Origin: Burkholderiales bacterium
GTDB lineage: Bacteria; Pseudomonadota; Gammaproteobacteria; Burkholderiales; Burkholderiaceae_E
Length of the DNA: 64,000 nt
Assembly (NCBI GenBank): GCA_027487815.1
Contig: JAIYCW010000009.1
Location: 34,182 to 98,181, forward strand
Reading direction: 5' to 3'
Positions 47,707 to 56,930 of this stretch are shown piece by piece. The notes under the pieces were generated by a model. It did no database searches. It saw only the letters and a list, made by a program, of their open reading frames with translations, and had not been told where the DNA came from. Positions within the stretch are counted from its first letter, which is position 1, and the number at the start of each line of letters is the position of its first letter. Both the position numbers and the translations under genes were made by a program.

Positions 47707-50519
47707 GTGCTCACCAGGTGCATCTGGCGCAGGCTGGGCAGGGTTTGCAAAAACTCCTGGAGCTCGCTAAAGGGCAGGGGCTGGCTGATCAAGGTGCCTT
47801 GCATCTGGTCGCAATCAAAGCTTCGCAAGGCTTTCATCTCGGCATTGGATTCCACACCCTCGGCCATGGCTGAGAGACCGAGCTTGGCCGCAAGTGTGGT
47901 CACGGCCTGAATGATGGCGGCATTGCCCCGATCATTGGGCAGGTTCTTGATGAACTGATGGTCGATTTTCAGGCCATCCACCGGCAGTGTTTTCAGATAG
48001 GACAGCGAGGCATAGCCGGTGCCAAAGTTATCGATAATCACCTGAATACCCATGCGCCGCAGCTCAGCGATCAGCGCAAGATTGCGTTGATGAGCTTCAA
48101 TCACCGAGCTCTCGGTAAGTTCAAGGCGCAGCACGCGTGCGGGCAGGGCGCGCTCCAAAAGCAGGGAATTCAAGGTCGCCAGAAATCCGTCTTCCGCCAG
48201 CTGTTTGGCTGACACATTTACCGACACAGCGAGATCCGGATAGGCTTCAAGGCCCAGCGTTTTACGGTCATCCAAGGCCCGGCGAATCGCCCATAAACCG
48301 ATCTCGCGGATCAGATTGCTTTGCTCAGCCATCGGCAGGAAGCGATCAGGCAACAACAGGCCGCGCACCGGATGATGCCAGCGCAGCAACGCTTCATAGC
48401 CCATCACCTTGCGATCCCCGACGGCCAGAATCGGCTGGTAATACAGATCAACTTCACCGCGCTGAATCGCCAGGGGCAATTCGCTAGCCAACTGAAGCTG
48501 CTCGCTACGCTCATCGGATAGGCCACCTGCGAAGAAGCGCACATCATTGCGCCCCTCGGACTTGACCTGATACATCGCAGCATCAGCGCATTTCATCAGG
48601 ATCGCAGCTTCATTGCCGTCATGAGGTGCGACGGCCACGCCAATCGAAGCCGAAAGAAAGTACGCGCGGTTCTGCAGGATAAATGGCTTTTCAATCGCGG
48701 CAAGAACTGCACGGGCAATGGCCTCAATACGCTCGCGGTCTTCAAGATCCCACAACAGCAACACGAATTCGTCACCGCCCATGCGCCCAGCGGCATCTGC
48801 CGGGCGAATCGTGTCGCGAAAGCGTTGCGCAACTTCGATCAGAACCTGATCGCCCGCGGAGTGGCCAAGCGTATCGTTGATCAGTTTGTAGCGATCCAGA
48901 TCGATATAAAGCAGGGCCAAAGCGCGCTTTTTACGCAGTGCATCTTCGAGCTGATGAGTCACATATACCCGATTGGGCAAGCCTGTCAGGCCATCATGAA
49001 GTGAGGCATGGGTGAGGCGCTGCTCGGCCGCCTTGCGCTGCAAATAAAGCGACAAGGTCCGCGACATCCCTTCAGCAACCGTCGCCAGGAAGTTTTCATT
49101 GCGATGCCCCAGCGGTGAGAAAAACATCAGCACACTGAGCACCTGCTGTTGTTCGTCCACGATAGGTGCAAAAAACAGGGCACGGATCCCCACGCTCATG
49201 GCCTGATAACGTGCCACTAGCGAAGGGTGTTTGTCGATGTTGTGCAGCCAGATCGGGCGGCCATTGGTCCAGGCGGTGGCTTCGGGAGAGTCCGCCAGTG
49301 GCAGCATCATGGCAGGCAGATCCGCCAGCATTTTGGTGACCGGGCCATAGCCCCAGCGCTCGCGGACGGTAAATCCCAGGGTGCCCGGATTGCGCACCAG
49401 ATGGGCGCCGCCGCTCCAGCCCATGGCGCCGCACATGGTGATAATGGTGGCGGTCAGCACGCGCTCAGGCTCGGTTTGCTCGCGCATGATCTGAGCAAGC
49501 TCCGCTTCTATCTGAAGCTGAATGCGCTGCTCTTTCTCGCGGGTGATGTCGCGCCCGGTACCGCGATAGCCAAGAAAGCGGCCTTGCTCGCCAAAGAGCG
49601 GCCGTCCACTGATGGCCAGGTGAAACAGGTGCCCCTCGGGATCCAGGCGGCTGTATTCGAAGTTTTCGAAGGGCTTGTGATCCTGCAGCAGTTTGCGATG
49701 CGCTTCCCAGTCCACCTTGGTCATGGGCGACTCCTGATCCCAGCGCGCCTTGCCAGTTGAGCTGCGAATCCAGGTGCCCAGTACCGCGTCGACACTTTCG
49801 GAGAGGAAGGAAATCTGGTGCTGTGCGTTGGTTTCCCAGACCCAGTCCGAGCTCATGTTGGTGAGCTCACGAAACTTGTTTTCGCTGGCCGCCAATTGCT
49901 GCTGCATCGAACGCATGCCCGAAATATCCTGCACGATGCCCGCAAGCTTGGTCACGGCGCCACTGGCATCGCGATGCGGACGGGCGACTGAGCGGATCCA
50001 CACTACCTCGCCATTGCTGCGCAAATAGCGATACTCCAGGCGCACTTCCTGGCCCAGCACGACTGCGCGCTTGTGAATATCCTGCCAGCGCTGGCGATCA
50101 TCCTGATGGATGTGAATAACAAAGCTTTGCACCGAGGCTTCCTCGTTGGCCTGCCCCAAGTTGAACAAGCGCAAGCAGCCCGAGCTCCACCGGATCACCT
50201 GATGCTCCACATCCATGACCCAGACCCCAAGCCCAGCCATTTGTTCGGCCGTGGTGTATTGCTTTTGCACCGCGCGAAACTCGGCCAGCAAAAGCCGGGA
50301 GCGCTCCAGCCTTGCGCTTTGAGTACGTTCGCGACGCAACAAAAATGCGCTGCCTACGCCTACCAGTACCAGGGCAGTTGCCCACACCCACGGGGCGGCT
50401 TCCAGGTTCAGGCCAAGCACCACAACCAATGCAACGCCGACCGAGCCCAACGCAACCCAGCGTTGCCATTGCGCGCTGAGCAGCTTCGAGCTCGAGGGTG
50501 GTGGAGTGGGAGAAGGCAT
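47697..50519 (-). CDS. PAS-PAS-GAF-GGDEF-EAL cyclic-di-GMP protein with an altered EAL loop
   Basis: A 940-residue protein. Two N-terminal helices (about 20-37 and 43-61) are followed by two PAS domains (roughly 85-215 and 220-345), a GAF-like domain (about 365-515), a GGDEF domain (signature GGDEF at 581-585, with RxxD inhibitory site RPAD before it) and an EAL domain (EALLR at 709-713). GGDEF looks active. In the EAL domain the usual D-D-F-G-T-G loop reads D-N-F-G-T-G (Asp830, Asn831), so phosphodiesterase activity may be weakened. The start is the ATG at 50519; a longer open frame upstream is antisense to the methyltransferase gene. It is convergent with trpS by 10 bases. Confidence 0.92.
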   Translation of the reverse strand: MPSPTPPPSSSKLLSAQWQRWVALGSVGVALVVVLGLNLEAAPWVWATALVLVGVGSAFLLRRERTQSARLERSRLLLAEFRAVQKQYTTAEQMAGLGVWVMDVEHQVIRWSSGCLRLFNLGQANEEASVQSFVIHIHQDDRQRWQDIHKRAVVLGQEVRLEYRYLRSNGEVVWIRSVARPHRDASGAVTKLAGIVQDISGMRSMQQQLAASENKFRELTNMSSDWVWETNAQHQISFLSESVDAVLGTWIRSSTGKARWDQESPMTKVDWEAHRKLLQDHKPFENFEYSRLDPEGHLFHLAISGRPLFGEQGRFLGYRGTGRDITREKEQRIQLQIEAELAQIMREQTEPERVLTATIITMCGAMGWSGGAHLVRNPGTLGFTVRERWGYGPVTKMLADLPAMMLPLADSPEATAWTNGRPIWLHNIDKHPSLVARYQAMSVGIRALFFAPIVDEQQQVLSVLMFFSPLGHRNENFLATVAEGMSRTLSLYLQRKAAEQRLTHASLHDGLTGLPNRVYVTHQLEDALRKKRALALLYIDLDRYKLINDTLGHSAGDQVLIEVAQRFRDTIRPADAAGRMGGDEFVLLLWDLEDRERIEAIARAVLAAIEKPFILQNRAYFLSASIGVAVAPHDGNEAAILMKCADAAMYQVKSEGRNDVRFFAGGLSDERSEQLQLASELPLAIQRGEVDLYYQPILAVGDRKVMGYEALLRWHHPVRGLLLPDRFLPMAEQSNLIREIGLWAIRRALDDRKTLGLEAYPDLAVSVNVSAKQLAEDGFLATLNSLLLERALPARVLRLELTESSVIEAHQRNLALIAELRRMGIQVIIDNFGTGYASLSYLKTLPVDGLKIDHQFIKNLPNDRGNAAIIQAVTTLAAKLGLSAMAEGVESNAEMKALRSFDCDQMQGTLISQPLPFSELQEFLQTLPSLRQMHLVSTQS

Positions 50520-50560
50520 ACTTGTGAGACTGTAACAATCAATCAACTTGGAGCGATTTG

Positions 50561-51193
50561 ATGCACTCGGCAAGTCCCTTGGCTGGCACTCCACATCCGA
50601 CCAACGGTGCCCCACCTTCCCCTTGGGTCGAGCGCTGGGTTCCGTGCGTCGACGCCGGCACCTGGGGCCTGGATCTGGCTTGTGGCGATGGCCGAAACAC
50701 CGGGGTGCTTTTGAGCCATGGAATGCGAGTGGCCGCGCTTGATCGCGATGTGACAGCGCTTGAGCGATTGGCAGAGCGGTATCGCGGCCACAGTTTCGGG
50801 CGTTTGCTGGAAATTGATCTGGAAACCGCACCTTGGCAGCCTGAGTTGTGGGTGCCGGCGCAGGGCTTTGGCGTCATTGTTACCTGCAATTATTTGTGGC
50901 GCGCGCGGCTTGGTTTGGTGCTGGAGTGTTTACGTCCTGGTGGCTGGTGGATCCACGAGACTTTTATGCGAGGTCATGAGCACTATGGACGACCCCGCAA
51001 CCCGGATTTCCTGTTGAAGCCTGGCGAGCTTTTGACCTGGGCCGCGCAGGCTCAGCTCAGGGTGATCGCTTTTGAACAGGGCGAAAGCGCTGGAGCAATT
51101 GTTCAGCGAATTGCAGCGCAACGCATTCCAGCTGAAGGGATCGAGGAGGAAACCCCTTATGAGGCTGCCGGGCAATGGCCGCTGATCGGCTAG
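50561..51193 (+). CDS. class I SAM-dependent methyltransferase (TehB-like)
   Basis: A 210-residue methyltransferase. Motif I reads [19 protein letters not shown], and the later [15 protein letters not shown] segment is the typical strand-4/5 region of the TehB/Tam-like group. The ATG at 50561 has GGAG 7 bases upstream, better than the TTG at 50558. The substrate is unknown. It starts 41 bases from the divergent GGDEF-EAL gene and lies just before dapA. Confidence 0.85.
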   Translation: MHSASPLAGTPHPTNGAPPSPWVERWVPCVDAGTWGLDLACGDGRNTGVLLSHGMRVAALDRDVTALERLAERYRGHSFGRLLEIDLETAPWQPELWVPAQGFGVIVTCNYLWRARLGLVLECLRPGGWWIHETFMRGHEHYGRPRNPDFLLKPGELLTWAAQAQLRVIAFEQGESAGAIVQRIAAQRIPAEGIEEETPYEAAGQWPLIG

Positions 51194-51230
51194 AATTCGA
51201 TATCTTCACTTCTGTGGCTCATTGGCAATT

Positions 51231-52106
51231 ATGGTCAAAGGCAGCTTGGTGGCGATCGTTACGCCGATGTTCGACGACGGTCGCCTTGATATCGATTCCT
51301 ATCGCAGCTTGATCGACTGGCATATTGCGCAAGGCACTTCGGCCATTGTCGCTGTGGGCACCACTGGTGAATCCCCTACTGTGGATGTTCCCGAGCATTG
51401 CGAACTGATTCGAGTGGCGGTTGAGCAAGCCGCCGGTCGTGTGCCCGTCATTGCAGGTACCGGTGGCAATTCCACGCGCGAGGCCATTGAGTTGACCCAC
51501 TACGCCAAGAAGGTGGGCGCTGCCGCTTCGCTTCAGGTGGTGCCTTACTACAACAAGCCCACCCAGGAAGGGATGTATCAGCACTTCAAAGCTGTGGCTG
51601 AGCAGGGCGGTTTGCCAATCATCCTTTACAACGTGCCCGGTCGCACGGTGGCTGATTTATCCAATGAGACCGTACTGCGCCTGGCTAAAGTGCCGGGTGT
51701 TATCGGGCTGAAAGACGCTACGGGTGATATCGCCCGCGGAGCCGAATTGCTCGCTCAACTGCCGCCGGAGTTTCTGGTGTATAGCGGCAATGACGACTCA
51801 TTTCTGGCGCTCATGGCGATGGGTAGTCATGGCGTGATTTCCGTGACTGCCAATGTTGCTCCTGCAGCCATGGCACGCTGCTGCAAAGCTGCCTTAGCCG
51901 GCGATTGGGCCAGCGCGCAGGCAATCAACCGCCAGTTGTTGCCACTGCACACCCAGTTGTTTGTCGAGCCTAACCCCACCGCAGTGAAATACGTGCTCAA
52001 CAAAATGGGTAAATCTCCAAATGGTTTGCGGCTTCCTTTACTGCCCCTGAGTGCTGCAAAGCATGCCCAGGTCGATGCGGCGATGAAAGCGGCAGGCTTA
52101 GTATGA
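51231..52106 (+). CDS. dapA: 4-hydroxy-tetrahydrodipicolinate synthase
   Basis: A 291-residue class I aldolase-type enzyme that condenses pyruvate and aspartate semialdehyde, the first step of the lysine/diaminopimelate branch. The Schiff-base lysine is Lys161 in GLKDATGD, with Tyr133 in LYNVPGRT and the Thr pair in GTTGESPT, all at the E. coli positions. The ATG at 51231 was chosen over an in-frame TTG at 51222. Its stop overlaps the bamC start by 4 bases; the dapA-bamC pair also occurs in E. coli. Confidence 0.98.
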   Translation: MVKGSLVAIVTPMFDDGRLDIDSYRSLIDWHIAQGTSAIVAVGTTGESPTVDVPEHCELIRVAVEQAAGRVPVIAGTGGNSTREAIELTHYAKKVGAAASLQVVPYYNKPTQEGMYQHFKAVAEQGGLPIILYNVPGRTVADLSNETVLRLAKVPGVIGLKDATGDIARGAELLAQLPPEFLVYSGNDDSFLALMAMGSHGVISVTANVAPAAMARCCKAALAGDWASAQAINRQLLPLHTQLFVEPNPTAVKYVLNKMGKSPNGLRLPLLPLSAAKHAQVDAAMKAAGLV

Positions 52107-53263
52107 AACGCACTTTTGTCCTATTGGGCACCGCAATTACGCTGGGGTCTGTGCTGGTTGGGTGCGGACTCACCGAAACCATCAACGAGCGCGGACGCAT
52201 CGATTACAAATCGGCCAAGCGGGCTGAGCGCGATCAGCTGGAGGTGCCTCCAGATTTGGTCAAGCCAGGGCAGGAAGATCGCTTCAGTGTTCCGGATCGC
52301 GCGCGTAATCGTACCGCCACAGGTTTTGAGCAAAGCCGCACTACCGCCAGCACAGGTCCTGCCGAGCAGCGAGTCTTACCCGCTATGCAAGGTGTGCGAC
52401 TCGAGCGTTCAGGCACTCAGCGCTGGTTGGTGGTGGATTCGCCGGCGGAGCGGTTGTGGCCAGTGCTGCGCGAGTTCTGGCAGGAGCAGGGCTTTATTGT
52501 TGACAGCGAAGTGGCTGAAGCCGGGATCATGGAAACCGGTTGGGCAGAGAATCGTGCCAAGGTGCCCCAGGGATTCATTCGCAACACACTGGGCCGGGTA
52601 TTCGACTCCCTTTACTCAACCGGTGAACGTGATCGATTCCGGGTGCGGCTAGAGCGCAATGGCGCACAAACGGAGGTGTTTCTGAGTCACCGAGGGCTGA
52701 CTGAGGTCCTGAATCAAACTCGGGACAGCACCGTGTGGACACCGCGTCCGAACGATCCTGAACTCGAAGTCGAATATTTGCGCCGCCTGATGGTCAAGCT
52801 CGGAGCCGATCAGCAGCGCAGCGTTGCGGCAGTGCAGCAGCTGAATCAGCCTTCTGCGGCCGGTGCGGCGCGAGACCGCGCGGTCATCCAGCAGGTTAAC
52901 GGTCTTCCAGGGATAGAAGTGCAAGAGGGATTTGATCGGGCTTGGCGCCGTGTGGGTCTTGCCCTAGAGCGCGGCGGCTTCACGGTTGAGGATCGGGATC
53001 GTTCCGCCGGGGTGTACTTCGTGCGCTATGTTGATCCCGAAGTTGAATCTCGCTCCAGCGGCAAGCCGGGTGTGCTTGATCGTGTATTTGGGCGGCAAAC
53101 CAAGCCGGTGAGCGCGCTGCAGTATCGGGTGCGGGTTGTGGCTCCCTCGGCCAACCTCTCCAATGTCGATGTGTTGGACAAGGATGGCAAGGCTTTGGCC
53201 AACGAGAATGATCGACAAACGGCACGCAAGATTGTCGGGCTGCTGCACGAACAGCTCAAGTAG
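52103..53263 (+). CDS. bamC: outer membrane assembly lipoprotein BamC
   Basis: A 386-residue lipoprotein of the Bam complex that inserts beta-barrel proteins into the outer membrane. The signal peptide ends in the lipobox LVGC, so Cys21 would be lipidated. An unstructured stretch (about 30-90) precedes two helix-grip domains (about 100-225 and 270-386), the BamC arrangement. It is coupled to dapA by a 4-base overlap and followed after 6 bases by the MBL hydrolase. Confidence 0.94.
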   Translation: MKRTFVLLGTAITLGSVLVGCGLTETINERGRIDYKSAKRAERDQLEVPPDLVKPGQEDRFSVPDRARNRTATGFEQSRTTASTGPAEQRVLPAMQGVRLERSGTQRWLVVDSPAERLWPVLREFWQEQGFIVDSEVAEAGIMETGWAENRAKVPQGFIRNTLGRVFDSLYSTGERDRFRVRLERNGAQTEVFLSHRGLTEVLNQTRDSTVWTPRPNDPELEVEYLRRLMVKLGADQQRSVAAVQQLNQPSAAGAARDRAVIQQVNGLPGIEVQEGFDRAWRRVGLALERGGFTVEDRDRSAGVYFVRYVDPEVESRSSGKPGVLDRVFGRQTKPVSALQYRVRVVAPSANLSNVDVLDKDGKALANENDRQTARKIVGLLHEQLK

Positions 53264-53269
53264 TCCCGC

Positions 53270-54082
53270 GTGCGTTTTTGCAGTTTGGGAAGCGGCAGCG
53301 AGGGTAACGCCTTGCTGGTGGAGTGCGCCGATGGCGACCGGATTGTCCGGCTGCTTGTCGATTGCGGCTTTGGCCTGAAAGAGGTTAATCGCAGGCTGGA
53401 GTGTCTGGGATTGCAATCTGGGGATATTGATGCCCTGCTGGTCACTCACGAGCACGGTGATCATGTGGGCGGGGCCTATCGACTAGCCGCGCATGCAAAT
53501 ATCAAGCTTTATATGACTCGCGGCACCATGCGTGGCAGCGCCATGCTTGCCAAGTCATTTCTTGAAGCCGGACGCTCACCTCATTGGATTGATCCTGACT
53601 GCGCATTTGAAGTGGGTGGTGTAATGGTCATGCCGGTACGGGTGCCGCATGACGCTTTGGAACCCGTGCAGTTCGTGATCGATACAGGCGCGGCTCGTCT
53701 TGGAATATTGACGGACCTTGGGCACACCAGTCCGCATCTTGGACGTATGTTCACCCGGCTTGATGCTTTGGTGCTAGAGGCCAATCATGACGAGCAAATG
53801 CTCGCAAAAAGTGATTACCCCGCCAGCTTGAAGCGTCGCATTGGTGGCGACTACGGCCATCTGAGCAATAAGCAGGCTGCAGCCTGGCTCGCCGGAGTCG
53901 ATCAAAGTCGCCTGCAAACGCTTGCGGCTGCTCATTTGAGTCAGCAGAACAATACGTCTGAGCTTGCTTGCCACGCATTGGCCCAAGCCAGTGGGCGCAG
54001 GATTGATGAAGTGTTAGTGGCTGAGCAGGAGCGGGGACTGGCCTGGATTGATGTGTTGCAGGTGCAAGTGCAAGCGGTCTAG
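53270..54082 (+). CDS. MBL-fold metallo-hydrolase (WalJ/YycJ-like)
   Basis: A 270-residue metallo-beta-lactamase-fold enzyme. The metal motif HEHGDH lies at residues 60-65, with further ligands at IPDLGHT-like LTDLGHTSPH and the final His in AAHLSQQNN. The start is GTG at 53270 (VRFCSLGSGSEGN), where the Gly-Ser-rich first strand fits the WalJ/VicX group of nuclease-like MBL proteins. The target is not known. A bidirectional terminator follows and also serves the convergent lipoprotein gene. Confidence 0.88.
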   Translation: MRFCSLGSGSEGNALLVECADGDRIVRLLVDCGFGLKEVNRRLECLGLQSGDIDALLVTHEHGDHVGGAYRLAAHANIKLYMTRGTMRGSAMLAKSFLEAGRSPHWIDPDCAFEVGGVMVMPVRVPHDALEPVQFVIDTGAARLGILTDLGHTSPHLGRMFTRLDALVLEANHDEQMLAKSDYPASLKRRIGGDYGHLSNKQAAAWLAGVDQSRLQTLAAAHLSQQNNTSELACHALAQASGRRIDEVLVAEQERGLAWIDVLQVQVQAV

Positions 54083-54136
54083 GCTTCTCACTATTGCCGG
54101 AACTCGGCGCAATCCTAGCTGATCATGATCAAAAGA

Positions 54137-54160
54137 AAAGCCGCCCGAAGGCGGCTTTTT
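54137..54160. terminator. bidirectional rho-independent terminator
   Basis: The stem AAAGCCGCC-CGAA-GGCGGCTTT has T residues after it on the + strand (54156-54160) and an A-rich run before it (54131-54139) that gives a U run on the minus strand. It therefore can end both the MBL hydrolase transcript and the convergent lipoprotein transcript. Confidence 0.88.
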
Positions 54161-54198
54161 CGATCAGACAGAGCGCGAAGCTCCGCCAGATTCGATTA

Positions 54199-54543
54199 TT
54201 ACTTCTTGACAGCGTCAGCAGCTTTACCAGCAGCGTCTTTAGCTGCGTCCGTTGCCTTGGCAGCAGCGTCTTTTGCTGCATCAACAGCAGCGCCGGCAGC
54301 ATCCTTGGCAGCACCAGCAGCGTCTTTAGCAGCATCTTTTGCAGCGTCAGTAGCGGCGCCAGCAGCATCCTTGGCGGCGTCAACAGCCTTGCCAGCAGCA
54401 TCCTTAGCGGCGTCCATTGGAGCAGCAGCGGGTGCGGCGGCAGGAGCAGCAGCGGGAGCAGCAGGTGCGGGAGCTTCTTCTTTTTTGCCGCAAGCGACAA
54501 CAGCCAAAGCGATCAACGAGGCAGCCAACAGGGTCTTGGTCAT
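54199..54543 (-). CDS. alanine-rich lipoprotein with 11-residue repeats (LEA-like)
   Basis: A 114-residue predicted lipoprotein. The signal peptide ends in VVAC, so Cys18 would be lipidated, followed by a charged GKKEE and an Ala/Pro spacer (24-43). Residues 44-109 consist of six 11-residue repeats of the form D-A-A-K-D-A-A-G-x-A-x, ending with DAVKK. Such 11-mer Ala/Lys/Asp patterns resemble group 3 LEA proteins and apolipoprotein-like amphipathic helices, and suggest a long helix or a stress-protective role; function is unproven. The second of two adjacent ATGs is preferred because AAGGA is spaced 7 bases from it. A terminator lies 39 bases downstream. Confidence 0.85.
   Translation of the reverse strand: MTKTLLAASLIALAVVACGKKEEAPAPAAPAAAPAAAPAAAPMDAAKDAAGKAVDAAKDAAGAATDAAKDAAKDAAGAAKDAAGAAVDAAKDAAAKATDAAKDAAGKAADAVKK
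54217..54414 (-). repeat. six tandem 33-bp units encoding an 11-residue repeat
   Basis: Within the lipoprotein gene, 198 bases divide exactly into six 33-base units. Each encodes D-A-A-K-D-A-A-G/K-x-A-x or a near variant, and the third unit lacks the glycine. Imperfect DNA repeats like this can expand or contract between strains. Confidence 0.9.
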
Positions 54544-54699
54544 CATGATTCCTTAAAACAATCAAAAAAATGGTGCAAAGCTTGCATCTGGGGGAGATAG
54601 CCCCGTGGATTTCACGGAACTGCCTTCTCTGATCACGCGCCTGCGGTAAAAACTTCGTAAACCGTAGCAAAGTTCCGAGTTAGGCAAAACACCATCTTG

Positions 54700-55902
54700 C
54701 TAACTCAAGCCCTCTATTGTAGCACCAATATGTAGCCAACCAAGCCCATGCCATTGTCGCAGTGCCCCAACAATTGGCATTGAATCGTCCAAACTGGCGC
54801 AATCTTCGGCCGTCAAAAAGCGCTGGTCTGCGAGTCGGCGCATGATCCGATCAGCCTTGAGGGGGGCGGCCTCACCGTTGATAAAAAGCTTGTCGCCTGA
54901 GTAAAGTGCCCGGCTTTGAGGGTCAAGTCTCACACCTTGTTTACGCAAGGTTTTAAGCCATGGGCCGGGCGCCAACAAGGGCTGCGATTCAAACCACACC
55001 ACGGGTTTGGGCTCTGACAAGAATTCACCAATCAACTGCTGAGCAGTCCGCCGATCTGCCTTGAGCTGCCTGAGCCAGTGCTCCAGGGCTGCATCAAGGT
55101 CTGAGGGAATCTGAGCAGGCTTAGCGGTTGCGGCTCGCCCGGGGTCAGCAAAGCGGGGATCCGGCCCTGGCAAATCGTCAGCCCAACGCTGCAGCGCATA
55201 GTTCAGAAACTCATGGCGGCTGGGGGCCCGAAAACCGATGGATGCGGTCATGCAGGGGCCTGCGCCACCCGTTGCGCCTGCGACACCGTTATGCGCCCAT
55301 CCCGGTGGCAGGTAAAGCATATCGCCGGGCAGGAGTGTCCATTGCTCGGTTGGGTGAAACTCAGCCAACAGCTTTAGCGGCACTTCGGGGATGAACTGAT
55401 GATGGGGTGAGGGTGGAGCAATCGACCAATGACGCTCGCCGCTGACCTGTAGAAGGAACACGTCATAAGAATCCAGATGGGCCCCCACGCCGCCTTGCGG
55501 TCCAGCCACACTGACCATCACATCATCCAGACGCGCATCGGGCAGAAACCGGAAGGCTTCAAGAACATCGCGGGCTTGCGGCCACACAAGATCAAGGCCT
55601 TGCAGCAAGACAGTCCAGCGCGCCGTGCGTAACGAGGGAATATGCTCGAGCGGGCCGTGGGTTACTTTCCAGCCGCGCGAACTTTGCTGGATCAAGCGGC
55701 TTTCGATCCCATCTGCGCGCGCGAGTTGTAAAAGATCGGGAGCAGCGCCAAACCGCGTTTGTAGTGCTGAGCCGGAAAACGCCTGCCGAACCAACAGGGG
55801 TTTGCGTTGCCAGTGCTTTTTCGTGAAGGCCTGCGGACTCATGCCGAGATTCAGGGTGCCGAACAGGGGCACGTGGCTATGTTCAGATAAACGCGGGGGC
55901 AT
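54700..55902 (-). CDS. roxA: cupin/JmjC ribosomal oxygenase (RoxA/YcfD-like)
   Basis: A 400-residue Fe(II)/2-oxoglutarate oxygenase of the RoxA family, which in E. coli hydroxylates an arginine of ribosomal protein L16. The iron ligands are visible: His142 and Asp144 in GAHLDSYDVF, and His204 in LPPGWAHNG. The DMLYLPPGW segment is the JmjC-like barrel strand. A C-terminal dimerisation and winged-helix region (about 250-400) matches the family length. It is downstream of the metallophosphoesterase gene by 14 bases. Confidence 0.9.
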   Translation of the reverse strand: MPPRLSEHSHVPLFGTLNLGMSPQAFTKKHWQRKPLLVRQAFSGSALQTRFGAAPDLLQLARADGIESRLIQQSSRGWKVTHGPLEHIPSLRTARWTVLLQGLDLVWPQARDVLEAFRFLPDARLDDVMVSVAGPQGGVGAHLDSYDVFLLQVSGERHWSIAPPSPHHQFIPEVPLKLLAEFHPTEQWTLLPGDMLYLPPGWAHNGVAGATGGAGPCMTASIGFRAPSRHEFLNYALQRWADDLPGPDPRFADPGRAATAKPAQIPSDLDAALEHWLRQLKADRRTAQQLIGEFLSEPKPVVWFESQPLLAPGPWLKTLRKQGVRLDPQSRALYSGDKLFINGEAAPLKADRIMRRLADQRFLTAEDCASLDDSMPIVGALRQWHGLGWLHIGATIEGLS

Positions 55903-55916
55903 AGGATGGCAGTGGG

Positions 55917-56930
55917 TTAGGTTGCAGTGCGTGGCTCAAGCGCAAGGCTACGGGAGCGAACTTCCCAGCCATTACCCTGCCAGAGCACTTCCAGCCAAGC
56001 ATTGGCAAAGGGTGATCCGTAGCATTCCACGCGGGTAAAGTTGGTGACGCGCTCGCCTTGCTCATCCAGCAGGGGCTGGTCAAGGCGGTAGACATGGGTA
56101 TCGCCATGAAGGAAAAGAAGCTGGCCATCGAAGCTGCGCGCCTGTCTGGCCAACCAGCGGCGTATGCCCGAGTAGTTGTCCTGCGGCAGGCGTAGCAGCC
56201 CCTCGGGGCCACGCTGATCGCGCTCAAATCCGATATCCGCATGCGTGGCTATCACGACATGTTTGATCCCCGTCCGGTTGCATTGAGCGAGGCTCTCGGT
56301 GAGCCAGACGTCGTTGAACTGCTGAAGCGCTTGAAACGCCTCCTGTTCGCGAGGAGAGAAATTGCGTGGATCCACACCACCCGGAATGTTGAGGCTGACG
56401 AACATGACCTGCGGAAGCTTGGCCATCACCCAGCGCATATTTTCGATGGGAGCGGCGCTATCGGGCTTGATCGATTGGCGCTCAAACAAGGCTTGAGCCT
56501 GCATGAAGGCAGCTTTGGGCCAGTGCTGGTAAGCATGCTCACGCAGCCACTGCAACCAACCAAAAGCAGGCTTGGAGGATCCGCGTGGAGCGTCGCTCCA
56601 TTCGTTATCGCCAGGCAGTAACACCAGGGGCTGGCGCACTTGGTCAAAGAGGCGCAGGCGCTGTTCGAAAAATGCTGTTTGCCAGGGTTCCTTGCGCGCC
56701 TTGATATCGCCGATATGCAGCACAAATGCGCAGTCCGGATCGATCTGCTCAAACACCTGAGTGAGCACCTGCGCTTCAGCGCCGTTGTATGGGGTGTCGC
56801 CGATAAATGCGAATCGAAACTTGTCGCCGGGGCCGGGTTGGGCTTGAAGCACCGGGCAGGACAACACACTAGCCGTGGCCCCAGTCCAGCCCAATACTGC
56901 GCGGCGGGAAACTCGGCGAAAAAGGGTCAT
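55917..56930 (-). CDS. exported metallophosphoesterase
   Basis: A 337-residue calcineurin-like phosphoesterase with an N-terminal signal of twin-arginine type ([16 protein letters not shown]). The metal motifs are visible in order: [39 protein letters not shown] and [11 protein letters not shown]. The start was put at 56930 because its ATG overlaps the mutS stop (ATGA) and begins the signal peptide; a longer frame to 56984 lies inside mutS. The substrate is unknown; it acts outside the cytoplasm. It is translationally coupled to mutS. Confidence 0.85.
   Translation of the reverse strand: MTLFRRVSRRAVLGWTGATASVLSCPVLQAQPGPGDKFRFAFIGDTPYNGAEAQVLTQVFEQIDPDCAFVLHIGDIKARKEPWQTAFFEQRLRLFDQVRQPLVLLPGDNEWSDAPRGSSKPAFGWLQWLREHAYQHWPKAAFMQAQALFERQSIKPDSAAPIENMRWVMAKLPQVMFVSLNIPGGVDPRNFSPREQEAFQALQQFNDVWLTESLAQCNRTGIKHVVIATHADIGFERDQRGPEGLLRLPQDNYSGIRRWLARQARSFDGQLLFLHGDTHVYRLDQPLLDEQGERVTNFTRVECYGSPFANAWLEVLWQGNGWEVRSRSLALEPRTAT

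Noticed and set aside
50520..50831. N-terminal extension of the GGDEF-EAL protein
   Set aside because: The added residues are antisense to the methyltransferase gene and Arg/Pro-rich; the ATG at 50519 begins just before the first helix.
54094..54600. Plus-strand 168-residue frame rich in Ser/Ala/Val
   Set aside because: It lies opposite the 11-mer-repeat lipoprotein. The repeat DNA leaves other frames open by chance; it has no start context or family match and crosses the bidirectional terminator.
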